Origin: Candidatus Sulfotelmatobacter sp.
GTDB lineage: Bacteria; Acidobacteriota; Terriglobia; Terriglobales; Acidobacteriaceae
Direction of reading: 5' to 3'
Length of the DNA stretch: 40,649 nucleotides
Assembly: GCA_030041215.1 (NCBI GenBank)
Contig: JASHOH010000070.1
Location: forward strand, 1 to 40,649
The notes under the pieces are model-generated. The model made no database searches, was not told where the DNA came from, and saw only the letters and a program-made list of their open reading frames with translations. Shown one piece after another: positions 24,909 through 33,256 of this stretch; the stretch's first letter is position 1, and each line of letters begins with the position of its first letter. Both the position numbers and the translations under genes were made by a program.

Positions 24909-25080
24909 GCGCGAGATCCCCCGCCCGGATGGTGAAAACGCGGGCTTCGGGATGGATGACTCCGGCACTTAATACGCAACCCTGCGCCCCTTGAGTCGTC
25001 CGGCTTTAGGTTCCCCACCCGGTTCGGCACCCGTAGTCGTCAACGCGGCGCCGTCGGTAGCGTCTCAGCACCAACGCGCT
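24909..25080 (-). ncRNA. Possible structured RNA leader upstream of the acyl reductase operon
   Basis: Reading the minus strand, several helices nest in 172 bases: 25076-25070 with 25058-25052 (seven pairs, one G-U); 25052-25047 with 25031-25026 (six pairs, one G-U); 25001-24993 with 24962-24954 (eight of nine pairs); inside it 24988-24984 with 24968-24964 (one G-U); 24945-24941 with 24927-24923. A closing helix joins 25079-25075 to 24913-24909. Single-stranded segments include GCCGAACC, GGGGAACCTAAA and CCCGAAGCCCG, which loosely recall the c-di-AMP (ydaO) riboswitch core, though other expected consensus parts are missing. G-U pairs mostly favour the minus strand, but the region could equally lead the phosphate transporter gene on the plus strand. 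Both start codons lie about 85 bases away. Confidence 0.4.
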
Positions 25081-25165
25081 GAATTTTTCACACTCCGTTA
25101 ACATGCCTCTCGTATAGTAGCGAGCTTCAACGCAAGCAGCTCGCTCGTTTCAAATCGAGGCAACC

Positions 25166-26755
25166 ATGGCTACCGCATCTCAAACACTTCTCGACCAGAA
25201 ACTCTCCCGCACTCCCGGCAAGCTTGGCATACTCATTTTTGGCGCCGCCCTGGTGGTCGGAGTGCTTTATGCCGGCTCCAGCCTGTTGCGCGATCTTTCG
25301 ACGGTTCGCAGCGAATCCATCCTCCCATATCTGCTGCTTGGCATCGCGCTTCTGGTGGCGCTGGGGTTTGAATTCGTTAACGGATTCCACGACACTGCCA
25401 ACGCCGTTGCCACGGTCATCTATACGCACTCCCTTGAGCCGCATGTGGCGGTGGTCTGGTCCGGATTCTGGAATTTTCTTGGCGTGCTGGTTTCGAGCGG
25501 GCTGGTGGCTTTTGCCATCATTTCGCTGCTGCCGGTCGAGTTGATTCTGCAAGTTGGCAGCAAAGCTGGATTCGCCATGGTGTTCGCGCTACTCGTGGCG
25601 GCAATTATCTGGAACCTCGGCACCTGGTATTTCGGGCTTCCCGCCTCCAGTTCGCACACGCTTATTGGCTCGGTCATCGGGGTGGGCATTGCGAATGAAC
25701 TTATGAATGGCAGAGCGGGCACCAGCGGCGTAGATTGGAGCCAGGCCGCAAACATCGGCAAATCGCTCTTCCTTTCGCCCATCGTGGGTTTCGGTTGTGC
25801 CTATTTGCTGTTGCTGGTAGCGAAAGCGTTTGTGAAAGATCAAAAACTCTATGAGGCTCCTGAGGGCGCCGAACCGCCACCGTTCTACATTCGTTGCCTT
25901 TTGATCCTCACCTGCACCGGAGTCAGCTTTTTTCACGGCTCCAACGACGGGCAAAAAGGTATGGGCCTGATCATGCTGATTCTCATCGGCACAGTCCCGA
26001 CTGCCTATGCTCTTAACCACGCGGTCACTTTCAAAGAATCGCAGGACTTTATTGCTGTCTCAATGCAGGCGGCCGATGCCCTTACCAAATACGTCAGTCC
26101 TAATGCCACCATTGCCGATGCGCGTGATGACGTAACGGATTACATTCGCACGAAGAACTTTACGCCTAATACGATGCTCGCGCTACGCACGCTGGTCAGC
26201 GACATGGGCAATGAAATCGCTCTCTACAAAGAGCTGAAGAACCTTCCCAATGATCAAGTGCGCAACTTCCGCAATGATATGTACCTTGTCAGCGAGGCGA
26301 TTCGCCTCATGCAGAAAAGCGGCACGCCGAAGATTTCTACCGCTGACACGGCGGTGCTCGCGAATTACAAGAAGCACATCGACCACTCTACGCGCTTCAT
26401 TCCGCTTTGGGTGAAGGTTGCCGTAGCCATCGCGCTGGGCCTCGGTACGATGGTGGGCTGGAAACGCATCGTCGTTACCGTGGGAGAAAAAATCGGCAAG
26501 AGCCACCTGACCTACGCGCAGGGCGCGATGGCCGAAATCACGGCGATGGCCACCATCGGTGCCGCTGACGGATTCGGCCTGCCAGTCAGCACAACGCACG
26601 TGCTTTCCTCCGGGGTCGCGGGAACAATGGCCGCGAACAACTCCGGCATTCAGTGGTCAACGGTTCGGAATCTGGCGCTTGCCTGGGTGCTGACGCTGCC
26701 GGCGGCCATGATGCTCGCGGGATTTTTGTTCTGGACGTTTCGGAGCGTGTTTTGA
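25166..26755 (+). CDS. Inorganic phosphate transporter, PiT family
   Basis: 529 residues, about ten to twelve membrane segments. The two duplicated PiT signatures are clear: GFEFVNGFHDTANAVATVIYT near residue 70 and FFHGSNDGQKGMGLIMLIL near 255. PASSSHTLIGSVIGVGI and PVSTTHVLSSGVAGTM are the other paired motifs. A soluble loop of about 130 residues (QDFIAVSMQAADALTKY ... TADTAVLANYKKHID) splits the two halves, as in other bacterial PiT proteins. Couples phosphate (often as a metal-phosphate complex) to proton or sodium. It is divergent from the acyl reductase. The start MATASQTLLDQ follows a weak GAGGCAACC ribosome site. No phoU-like gene is next to it, though PiT genes often have one. Confidence 0.95.
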   Translation: MATASQTLLDQKLSRTPGKLGILIFGAALVVGVLYAGSSLLRDLSTVRSESILPYLLLGIALLVALGFEFVNGFHDTANAVATVIYTHSLEPHVAVVWSGFWNFLGVLVSSGLVAFAIISLLPVELILQVGSKAGFAMVFALLVAAIIWNLGTWYFGLPASSSHTLIGSVIGVGIANELMNGRAGTSGVDWSQAANIGKSLFLSPIVGFGCAYLLLLVAKAFVKDQKLYEAPEGAEPPPFYIRCLLILTCTGVSFFHGSNDGQKGMGLIMLILIGTVPTAYALNHAVTFKESQDFIAVSMQAADALTKYVSPNATIADARDDVTDYIRTKNFTPNTMLALRTLVSDMGNEIALYKELKNLPNDQVRNFRNDMYLVSEAIRLMQKSGTPKISTADTAVLANYKKHIDHSTRFIPLWVKVAVAIALGLGTMVGWKRIVVTVGEKIGKSHLTYAQGAMAEITAMATIGAADGFGLPVSTTHVLSSGVAGTMAANNSGIQWSTVRNLALAWVLTLPAAMMLAGFLFWTFRSVF

Positions 26756-26805
26756 AGTACGGCAGTAAGATGAGGCCAGGAATCTCACACAAAAATCTTT
26801 CTTGC

Positions 26806-26888
26806 AGGAGATTCCTCGCTCCGCGCGGCTTCGCCGCCCCCCAGCTGAAGGCAGGGGTCTACCTGAAAACGCAGGGCCTCGGAATGAC
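26806..26888. repeat. Dispersed hairpin repeat, related to family A (AGATTCCTCGCT...TCGGAATGAC form)
   Basis: Begins GCAGGAGATTCCTCGCTCCG, holds a perfect small stem GCGGC-TTC-GCCGC (26825-26837) and ends CCTCGGAATGAC. It is longer and diverged from family A but shares the plan 'xxxCCTC - stem - TCGGxATGAC'. It lies between the convergent phosphate transporter and coiled-coil genes, where it could serve as a shared terminator. Confidence 0.6.
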
Positions 26889-26920
26889 GCAGGGTTCGGT
26901 GTTACTGGAACGTCACCCCT

Positions 26921-27754
26921 TTAATTTGCGGTCACGGGAACGGGCGCGTTCTTAGGGGTACTTAGGTATCCCGTCACTTTCTTTTTATCGACGGTCCAGA
27001 CGACCAGCTCAAACAGCAGATGGTCGCGCCCCGAGTAAAACTGGATCGGTTCGGCGATATTGCGGTCCTTTTTCTCGATGGTGCGGTCGTCGGAAGTGAC
27101 GTTCATCGAGAATTTGCCGCGCTTGGGATCAGCACTCTTGAGTTGCAGGCTGACCGTAGCGACGGGCTGAGGCTTCGCCCCTTTGAGCAAGGTGAACTCG
27201 TAATAATTGCGGTCGCCCTTGTGCTTAAGGACTTCGAGGTCGCTGCGTGTGGTGGCAATCAAGCCGCTCTGTACTCCCAGATCACCGATCGTGCTCTGCA
27301 GCTTCGCTTTGGTGGCTTCGAGATCGGCTCTGGTTGAGGCCACATCGGTCTTCACGCCGCCGACGTCAGTCTTAACGCCAGCCACTTCCCCGCTAACTTG
27401 GCCGATCTGTTCCTTCTGCGCTTTCTCTTCCGCTTCCAGCCGCGACTCGGCTGATCTCTGTTGCGCCTGCAATTCGGAGGCTCGCTGGGCGAGTTCTTTC
27501 TTGGTCATACCGAGCGCCTTGCCGAGTGTTTCTTCCTGGGCCTCGGCGGATTGCATGCGCTTTTGTAACTCCACGACCTGAGCCTGGCTGTCGCTCAAGT
27601 CTTTTGTTAGTTTTGAGACCTTCTGTTGCGTCGTTATGTATCCGTACACAGCGGCCGCTACAAAGATGACGGCCAGAAAGACCAGAATCCACTTCCCTGT
27701 GCTTGATTGCTGTTCGTATGACTCTACGTGCGTTTGTTCGCCTTCTTCAGGCAT
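26921..27754 (-). CDS. Single-pass membrane protein with long coiled coil
   Basis: Start at ATG 27754, with GGGAGGAA four bases upstream. 277 residues: acidic, Gln-rich N terminus, one membrane segment (WILVFLAVIFVAAAVYGYI), then about 130 residues of heptad-rich coiled coil (VSKLTKDLSDSQAQVVELQK to the repeated VSGEVAGVKTDVGGVKTDV). A beta-rich C-terminal domain follows (NYYEFTLLKGAKPQPVATV to LLFELVVWTVDKKKVTGYL). The KTDV repeats have seven-residue spacing. No known enzymatic motif. The topology suggests an anchored periplasmic stalk with a globular head. I do not recognise a named family. Confidence 0.8.
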   Translation of the reverse strand: MPEEGEQTHVESYEQQSSTGKWILVFLAVIFVAAAVYGYITTQQKVSKLTKDLSDSQAQVVELQKRMQSAEAQEETLGKALGMTKKELAQRASELQAQQRSAESRLEAEEKAQKEQIGQVSGEVAGVKTDVGGVKTDVASTRADLEATKAKLQSTIGDLGVQSGLIATTRSDLEVLKHKGDRNYYEFTLLKGAKPQPVATVSLQLKSADPKRGKFSMNVTSDDRTIEKKDRNIAEPIQFYSGRDHLLFELVVWTVDKKKVTGYLSTPKNAPVPVTAN

Positions 27755-27899
27755 CGTTCCTCCCGGGATCGGTCCCTTTAACTGCTGCACTTCAATTGTT
27801 TAGCACATGGCCAAAGGTGTCAATCGTCTCCAGGATGGCGCTGTGCGCGCCAGTCAACGAACAGACTGAACCGATGTGGATGAGGGATCTGTTTGCGCG

Positions 27900-30095
27900 C
27901 TATCGCCGCAGGGCCAAAGCTTGGCGCAGCGCGGGTTCGGGATCACGGCGGATCTCGGCCGCTATTGTGCCCGCACGCTTAGCCGCTTGCCGGCTTAGCC
28001 CGCTTAAATACTGTCGCTGTGACTCTTCAGGCAGAGCGTCCTCGAAGCTCGCGGACTTGACAAAACAGGCATACGCCAACCGCATGGGAAATCCTGATTT
28101 CTCCAGAAAACGGCCATAGGCGAGCCAATCTTCGGCGCTGGCCGATCTGTCGCCGATTGAGTCATCCAACTGCAGAGCGTGCTGGTAGAGCGGAAGCGCT
28201 TCATCTGACTTTCCAGCTTCTGCTTGTAGTGCCGCTTCATTCGTGTCAGCGACGCTCTCCAGCTTGGTTTGTTTTGTCTCAGCCGCAATTTTGGCCGCCA
28301 ATTGATATGACTGGATCGCTTGTGATTTTTGCGACGCACGAGCCTGGCAATCGGCCATGCGAATTAGAACGGCAATCACCTGCTCTGGCGCGGCCCGCTT
28401 TGCCGCACCTTGGCGCGCGATTGCGCTCAGAAACAACCTGTAATGGCCCGCCGCAGCCTCAGGTCTGCCGGAATGGTCAAATTCGTTTGCCAGATACAAA
28501 TGCGCTAGTATCTGGCCGGGATCGAGGGCAATTGCCCGGTTCCAACTCTCCTCCGCCTGATCGGTGTTACCCCGCTCCAGCGCCAGCAGCCCGCGATTCA
28601 GCCACAAATTTGCGTCGCGCGGCGCGTAAATCAAAGATGATTGCGTTAAATCGTAAGCCTCATCAAAGCGCTTTTGCTCAACGAGCAACTTCAGAAGCGC
28701 CTGCCGCGGAGCCATGTCCGCAGGGTTCGATTGGATTGCTTTCTTCCATGCCGCCTCGGCTTGATGAGGGTGGCCGTCTTCCATTTCTCGAAGCGCCAAG
28801 CGAGTCTGCGTGGGGCTGTCAAATGAATCGAGCATGGCTGCCCGTTGCAGAGCGGTCAGATTTTCAGCCTGAAGTGCGAGATAGTAGCGTGTTTGATCGA
28901 CAATGCCCCAGGCAAGAAGCAGAAGAGCTGCGCTTATCCGCAAAGCGCGCGCACGCTCGGTACTTCCCAAAATCCCCGCCCACGCGGCTGCCAGCCGGCC
29001 TCCCGCTTGTGACGTGGCGTTCGCCAGGCGATCTCTCGAATTGAGCAGCAGCGACGCTACCCAACCATCCCGAAGCTTCCAGATGGCGCCATCAAGAATG
29101 AAATGGTGGAGGTTCACGAGCGCAGTAAAAATAAGAAAACTGGCTGTAAAGTCATGGTGAAAAACTTTGCTGGCCAGCCAAGGGCCGGGGACGAACAGTG
29201 CAATTCCTCCCGCTACCAACACAGCAAAATAGGCGAATGGACGCCAACTGCCGCGCTGGGCTGCCTGTGCTTCACGCCGGGCATAGTAGCTGGTAATCCA
29301 GAGATACTGTGCCGAGTGCATGACGGCAAGAACGCCGGTACTGTACCGGCTTTGCGCGATCCCGGCCCCATGGAACAGCGCAATTGCTGCGGGAATTAGA
29401 AACCAGAGAACCTGCGACGAAAACAACGTCAGGCAAGGCAGAAGTTTTCTCCATCCCATCTCGCGCAAGAGGGCCGACCCGCCGTAAGCGGAGAGCGCGA
29501 CAAAAATCGCGCTTAGCACCATCTGTCCGCATCGTCCCCAGAATGAAGGAACTCCCAGCGAAATGAACAAAGGATCCGACGAAGCTCCTGTATGGAAGCT
29601 CAGAAAGAGAACCAAATAAGAGGTTATGAATGCGCCGTAAAGCGCGTGACGTTCTGCCTTGCTCAGCCCGGCGCCAGCCCGGCGGGCGAACATCATGAAT
29701 AGTCCATAGTTTTGGCCACTGTAATGCCACGGACTCCAAGTCATATACAGCGTCATGAGCCATGGAAGCATTCCCAGCCAGAAGTGTGAAACCAGCGCGG
29801 TCAACAGAATCACCGCTGTTGTATAGACGGTGAAGAAGCGATACTTCTGGAAATCTTCCGCGCGATGGTAAGCCCGGTAAATCGTAGCCATGTAGTGGGG
29901 ATAGTTGAACACCAGGGCGAGAGCGTAGAAGGCCAACGACCACCCGCGCCTGCTCGACGCCGCCGCGGAATACGACAGCAGCAACAGCGGGATCGACCAT
30001 GCGCCGCATCCCACAACCAGATCAAGCCAAGGGTTGTAGAGCCAGGGCACGGCGCCCGGTGAATGTTGGCTCGGTTTTTGGTTTAACTCGTACAT
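27900..30095 (-). CDS. Large polytopic membrane protein with conserved-looking histidines and C-terminal TPR repeats
   Basis: 731 residues. The first 400 contain about ten membrane segments with histidine motifs at helix ends: NYPHYMATIYRAYHR (His67, His77), WSPWHYSGQNYG (His124), VMHSAQYLWITSYY (His260) and NLHHFILDGAIWKLR (His330/331, Asp335). The rest (about 420-700) is TPR-type helices, for example HPHQAEAAWKKAIQSNPADM and GNTDQAEESWNRAIALDPGQ. The His/Tyr pattern resembles membrane metalloenzymes (Brp/Blh or desaturase-like), but I cannot assign a family. TPR arrays usually recruit partners or cell-envelope polymers. No adjacent gene on the same strand gives a pathway. The start ATG 30095 gives a polar 16-residue tail before the first helix. 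Confidence 0.85.
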   Translation of the reverse strand: MYELNQKPSQHSPGAVPWLYNPWLDLVVGCGAWSIPLLLLSYSAAASSRRGWSLAFYALALVFNYPHYMATIYRAYHRAEDFQKYRFFTVYTTAVILLTALVSHFWLGMLPWLMTLYMTWSPWHYSGQNYGLFMMFARRAGAGLSKAERHALYGAFITSYLVLFLSFHTGASSDPLFISLGVPSFWGRCGQMVLSAIFVALSAYGGSALLREMGWRKLLPCLTLFSSQVLWFLIPAAIALFHGAGIAQSRYSTGVLAVMHSAQYLWITSYYARREAQAAQRGSWRPFAYFAVLVAGGIALFVPGPWLASKVFHHDFTASFLIFTALVNLHHFILDGAIWKLRDGWVASLLLNSRDRLANATSQAGGRLAAAWAGILGSTERARALRISAALLLLAWGIVDQTRYYLALQAENLTALQRAAMLDSFDSPTQTRLALREMEDGHPHQAEAAWKKAIQSNPADMAPRQALLKLLVEQKRFDEAYDLTQSSLIYAPRDANLWLNRGLLALERGNTDQAEESWNRAIALDPGQILAHLYLANEFDHSGRPEAAAGHYRLFLSAIARQGAAKRAAPEQVIAVLIRMADCQARASQKSQAIQSYQLAAKIAAETKQTKLESVADTNEAALQAEAGKSDEALPLYQHALQLDDSIGDRSASAEDWLAYGRFLEKSGFPMRLAYACFVKSASFEDALPEESQRQYLSGLSRQAAKRAGTIAAEIRRDPEPALRQALALRR

Positions 30096-30367
30096 ACTCG
30101 GCCGCAGAAATTCCCCTCGGCATTTATCCCCGATGTTTTCTGTGAGTTTGACCGGATTATAGGCGGTGAGGGCCGTAGAACATATGACTTCTAATAGGCC
30201 CGCGGCATTACGAAAGTCACACGATCGCTTTGTTCGATGGTCGTTAGTTTTCGTAATAAGCTAAGACCTCAAATTGCTAGCCGCCCAGACTGTGACCCGC
30301 ATTGGTTCTCGAGACCACTCGCAGCGTCAGATGCTTCGGGGCCGATGAAGTCTTTTACAATGCAAAG

Positions 30368-31429
30368 GTGAAAAGTTGGGATGTAATCATCATCGGCGGG
30401 GGCATCATCGGACTGTCGCTCGCGATTGAGCTGCGGAAGAAAGGCGCTGCCGTTTTTGTCGTTGAGCGTGGCGAGCCGGGGCGGGAAGCCTCGTATGCGG
30501 CGGGCGGGATGCTGGTGGATTATTCGGCCGAAACGCCTGAGCTGCTTCAGCCTTTGGCCATCGCCAGCGCCCGGATGTATCCAGAGTTCGTGCACGAAGT
30601 GCAGGTCGAGTCGGGGATGTTCGTTGACCTGCGCGATCAAGGCGCGATCGTATTTCCTCCGCCGGAACACCTGCATGAACGGCCGGGATTCTCGTTGAAG
30701 AGTCTATTGCCGGCGCCACTGGCCGAACTTGAACCCGCACTTGCTGATCAGAATCGTGCGGCTTTTTATTTGAAGGAACGATGCGTCGAGCCCCGCGCCC
30801 TAACCAGCGCCGCGCTGCATGCAGCCAAACGGCGGGGAGTGGACATTTCCTCCGGCGACGCGGTTACGAGCGTGAGTCTTGCGAATGGACGCGTCACCGG
30901 AGTCGTTACGAAGAAGACATCTTTCCCTGCATCTAAGGTCGTTAACTGCGCAGGGGCATGGTCGGGGCAAATCGCGCCGCATCCTTTTCCGACACGGCCA
31001 GTGAAAGGGCAGATGTTGTACCTGGTTCCGCATTCGCGCGATTTGATCAAGCATGTGATCCGTTCGCCCGAGGTTTATGTAATCCCGCGTAGTGATGGGC
31101 GAATACTGGTCGGTACAACGATGGAAGAGGCTGGGTTTGATAAGCGCACTGATCCTGAGACGATTCAGCGGCTGCGGCGGGCCGCGGTAGCGCTCATTCC
31201 GGAGTTGAAGAATGCGCGGATACTGGAAGATTGGGCCGGGCTGCGGCCGGGAACTCCGGATGGGTTGCCGATTCTTGGAGAAACGGCGACGCCGGGATAT
31301 TACGTTGCGACTGGGCATTTTCGCGATGGGATCTTGCTGGCGCCTGTGACCGCGAAGATTATGGCGTGCGTGCTGGCCGGAGAGAATCCGGGACTTGGGA
31401 TAGACGCATTCTCCCCCGCGAGATTTTAG
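30368..31429 (+). CDS. thiO: Glycine oxidase-like FAD-dependent amine oxidase
   Basis: Starting at GTG 30368 the 353-residue protein begins MKSWDVIIIGGGIIGLSLA, the FAD-binding GxGxxG of the DAO family; the ORF extends 22 codons further with no Rossmann-like content. Further marks: AAGGMLVDYSAETPE, VVNCAGAWSG, PVKGQMLYL, YVIPRSDGRILVGTTMEEAGFD and the C-terminal GLRPGTPDGLPILGE with HFRDGILLAPVTA. These match ThiO, which oxidises glycine to iminoglyoxylate for the thiazole half of thiamine. Other thi genes are absent from the window, so D-amino acid or sarcosine oxidation remains possible. No TPP riboswitch is visible upstream. Confidence 0.88.
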   Translation: MKSWDVIIIGGGIIGLSLAIELRKKGAAVFVVERGEPGREASYAAGGMLVDYSAETPELLQPLAIASARMYPEFVHEVQVESGMFVDLRDQGAIVFPPPEHLHERPGFSLKSLLPAPLAELEPALADQNRAAFYLKERCVEPRALTSAALHAAKRRGVDISSGDAVTSVSLANGRVTGVVTKKTSFPASKVVNCAGAWSGQIAPHPFPTRPVKGQMLYLVPHSRDLIKHVIRSPEVYVIPRSDGRILVGTTMEEAGFDKRTDPETIQRLRRAAVALIPELKNARILEDWAGLRPGTPDGLPILGETATPGYYVATGHFRDGILLAPVTAKIMACVLAGENPGLGIDAFSPARF

Positions 31430-31452
31430 GTGGTGCAGTTGAGTGCCGAGAT

Positions 31453-31493
31453 CGGCGACATCCGAGGACAGATTTCCCTTCCGGATGTCACCG
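31453..31493. terminator. Hairpin after thiO
   Basis: The arms CGGCGACATCCG and CGGATGTCACCG pair at 11 of 12 positions around a 17-base loop. It lies 24 bases after the thiO stop. There is no T-run, so it may be a processing or bidirectional stop signal rather than a classical intrinsic terminator. Confidence 0.45.
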
Positions 31494-31506
31494 CCGAGCC
31501 AAAGGC

Positions 31507-31709
31507 TTAAGGAGTGATGTGGAACACAGTTCCGAGGCCGTAGGAGCCGCCAAGCATCATGCTGCCGTAGAAATCGCCCGCCGAGCCTAAAACTATGCCC
31601 TCCGGCCAGAATCCGTCTTGGTTCACGCCGGCAATACGGCAAATGCCAGCAGTACAAATACGAAGACAGTAATATTAAGCCCCCGGAAGGTCGTGGCTGC
31701 CGGGAGCAT
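31507..31709 (-). pseudogene. Remnant of an exported GTVF-repeat protein gene (signal peptide plus last repeat, frameshifted)
   Basis: On the minus strand an ATG at 31709 starts a 28-residue peptide with a clear signal sequence (TTFRGLNITVFVFVLLAFAV, ending LPA) that stops at TGA 31625-31623. Directly after, in another frame, runs QDGFWPEGIVLGSAGDFYGS followed by MMLGGSYGLGTVFHITP and a TAA ending at 31507. This second piece is the 'DFYGTT..GG..GTVF..TP' repeat unit found in large acidobacterial exported proteins. So only the first and last parts of such a gene survive, joined by a deletion and a frame change. It is too short to be noticed by ORF finders. It fills most of the 321-base gap between thiO and the HAF-repeat gene. 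Confidence 0.7.
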
Positions 31710-31750
31710 GGTTTAAGGGTTCCGCGCTAGACCTGGCAAGTAGAAACGGT

Positions 31751-33019
31751 CTACTTCACAGTGAAGATTTTGCTGTTGCTCTTTTGGAAGAACGCGGTTA
31801 CTACGACACCACCGGTGGTTGCGCCGGCCGGAACCGACGCCTGGATCTCGGTGTCAGTCCATTTGGTCCAGGTCGCCCTGACGCCATTGAAGGCGACTGT
31901 GCAGGCGACCGGTTTTTTGCTGAAGTTTTTGCCTTTAATCGTAACCACGGTTCCCTTCGCGCCCGACCGGGGCGAAACCGCGGAAATCTCCGGCGCGACG
32001 GGAGTCAGCAGAACGCCGTGGTTCAAGGCATAGATGGGATCCAGGGCAGTACCGACAATTTGTCCTGCGTCATTGATGCCGTTGGCTTGCTCAAGAATTA
32101 AACCGGAGCCGGCGGGAATTAAAGTGTTGAGGTCCATCATCTCGCCGCCCATGTAGACGAAGGCGTCATAACCCAAGTCCGAGAGCCCGTCGGCAACCAT
32201 GCCGACCACGACGCCATTATTATTGATGCCCCACGCCCAACTGGCTGAGCTGTTGAAGGTGTCGATGTCCGTCATCGTTCCGTTGCTGAACAGGAAGGCG
32301 TGCAGATGAGTATTGTCTGGGTCGGTGTAGGAGTTCCCGGCGGCTTGGCCGGCGTCGTTGATAGCGTAAGCCCTGCTCTGAATTCCCGTTCCCAGGAATC
32401 CGAGGAGCGCAGGCGTGAGGTCGGATTGCCAGAGCGTGGCTTCCGGCAGACTGGTGCTGGGAATCACCGTGGCACCGGCAATTTGGCCGGACGTGTTAAT
32501 GCCCTGCGCCCAGCCTGCCCCGAGATCTGTCAGCGCTCCGTTCTGAATGACGAAGCCATCCGAATCCGCAATCCCTCCGCCGCTACCCGGGAAAGAGTAA
32601 AAGCCGACAATACTCCCCGCCGTATTGATACCGAGGGGAGCCACACTGGTGGGCGAGAGTTCGCTGAGCGTTCCGTTGCTAAAAAGAAAAGGGCCGCCGC
32701 CCGTGAGGCCCACGACTTGACCCAAAGAATTGATGGCATAGCCTTGGCCACTGCCGCTTGCGACTCCGAAGTTGCCCAAATCAGTGATTGTACCGTTGCT
32801 GTAGAGATAAGGGTCGCTGAGATCAGAGTTGGGGGCAGCTCCGCTCGGCAAAGCAGCCCCAGCGATTTGGCCGCTGTTGTTGATCGCATTAGCGGTATAG
32901 GCTCCGATGGATGCTCCAAGGTCGGTGAGTGTGTAGCTCTGGGCTGCGGCAGGGTTCGCGGTCATGAGAACTGCTGTGCACAGGAGTGAGAAAACTGCCG
33001 AGATTACGCTGCGCGTCAT
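31751..33019 (-). CDS. Exported HAF-repeat protein with C-terminal IPT/TIG domain
   Basis: 422 residues. Signal peptide MTRSVISAVFSLLCTAVLMT ending AAAQ. The body repeats a unit of the form 'A-INxxGQIxG ... LxxNGxxTDLG': ANAINNSGQIAGAAL, GYAINSLGQVVGLTG, LGINTAGSIVGFY, QGINTSGQIAGATV, YAINDAGQAAGNSY, WGINNNGVVVGMV and NGINDAGQIVGTAL. At least seven units are visible. These HAF-type repeats probably form a beta-propeller-like fold. Residues about 345-422 are an IPT/TIG immunoglobulin-like domain (ISAVSPRSGAKGTVVTIKGK to KSNSKIFTVK), likely the adhesion or anchoring end. Function unknown; extracellular location inferred. A short AraC-type regulator gene is next upstream on the same strand. Confidence 0.88.
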   Translation of the reverse strand: MTRSVISAVFSLLCTAVLMTANPAAAQSYTLTDLGASIGAYTANAINNSGQIAGAALPSGAAPNSDLSDPYLYSNGTITDLGNFGVASGSGQGYAINSLGQVVGLTGGGPFLFSNGTLSELSPTSVAPLGINTAGSIVGFYSFPGSGGGIADSDGFVIQNGALTDLGAGWAQGINTSGQIAGATVIPSTSLPEATLWQSDLTPALLGFLGTGIQSRAYAINDAGQAAGNSYTDPDNTHLHAFLFSNGTMTDIDTFNSSASWAWGINNNGVVVGMVADGLSDLGYDAFVYMGGEMMDLNTLIPAGSGLILEQANGINDAGQIVGTALDPIYALNHGVLLTPVAPEISAVSPRSGAKGTVVTIKGKNFSKKPVACTVAFNGVRATWTKWTDTEIQASVPAGATTGGVVVTAFFQKSNSKIFTVK

Positions 33020-33158
33020 GGGTTATCCCTCCAAAATTAATATTTGTTTTTCACAATCTTCCTCCAGCCCCTTCTGCGGCCACATTCAACACCCTCTGCG
33101 CCAGTGCGAAATCGAGAGCTTGCAAAATCGTGAGGTCTAAGGATGTTGTCTATATGCT

Positions 33159-33182
33159 CCTTGCGCACGTTCGCGTGCAAGG
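33159..33182. promoter_or_regulatory. Palindrome upstream of the HAF-repeat gene
   Basis: CCTTGCGCACG and its near-perfect inverse (CGCGTGCAAGG) abut with TT between, with ten of the eleven outer positions paired (one as G-T). It lies 140 bases before the HAF-repeat start and about 75 bases after the AraC-type gene. It may be an operator for that regulator or a terminator of its transcript. Confidence 0.45.
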
Positions 33183-33256
33183 ACCTGCATCACAAACCAC
33201 AACTAAAATGGTGGCCAAATGTGCTATTTTGAAGCGCCAAGCGCCCGACGCGAGAT

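Noticed and set aside
24909-25080. Firm assignment of the leader to the ydaO c-di-AMP riboswitch
   Set aside because: Only part of the consensus can be matched by eye; two key conserved segments are missing, so it is reported only as a candidate structured RNA.
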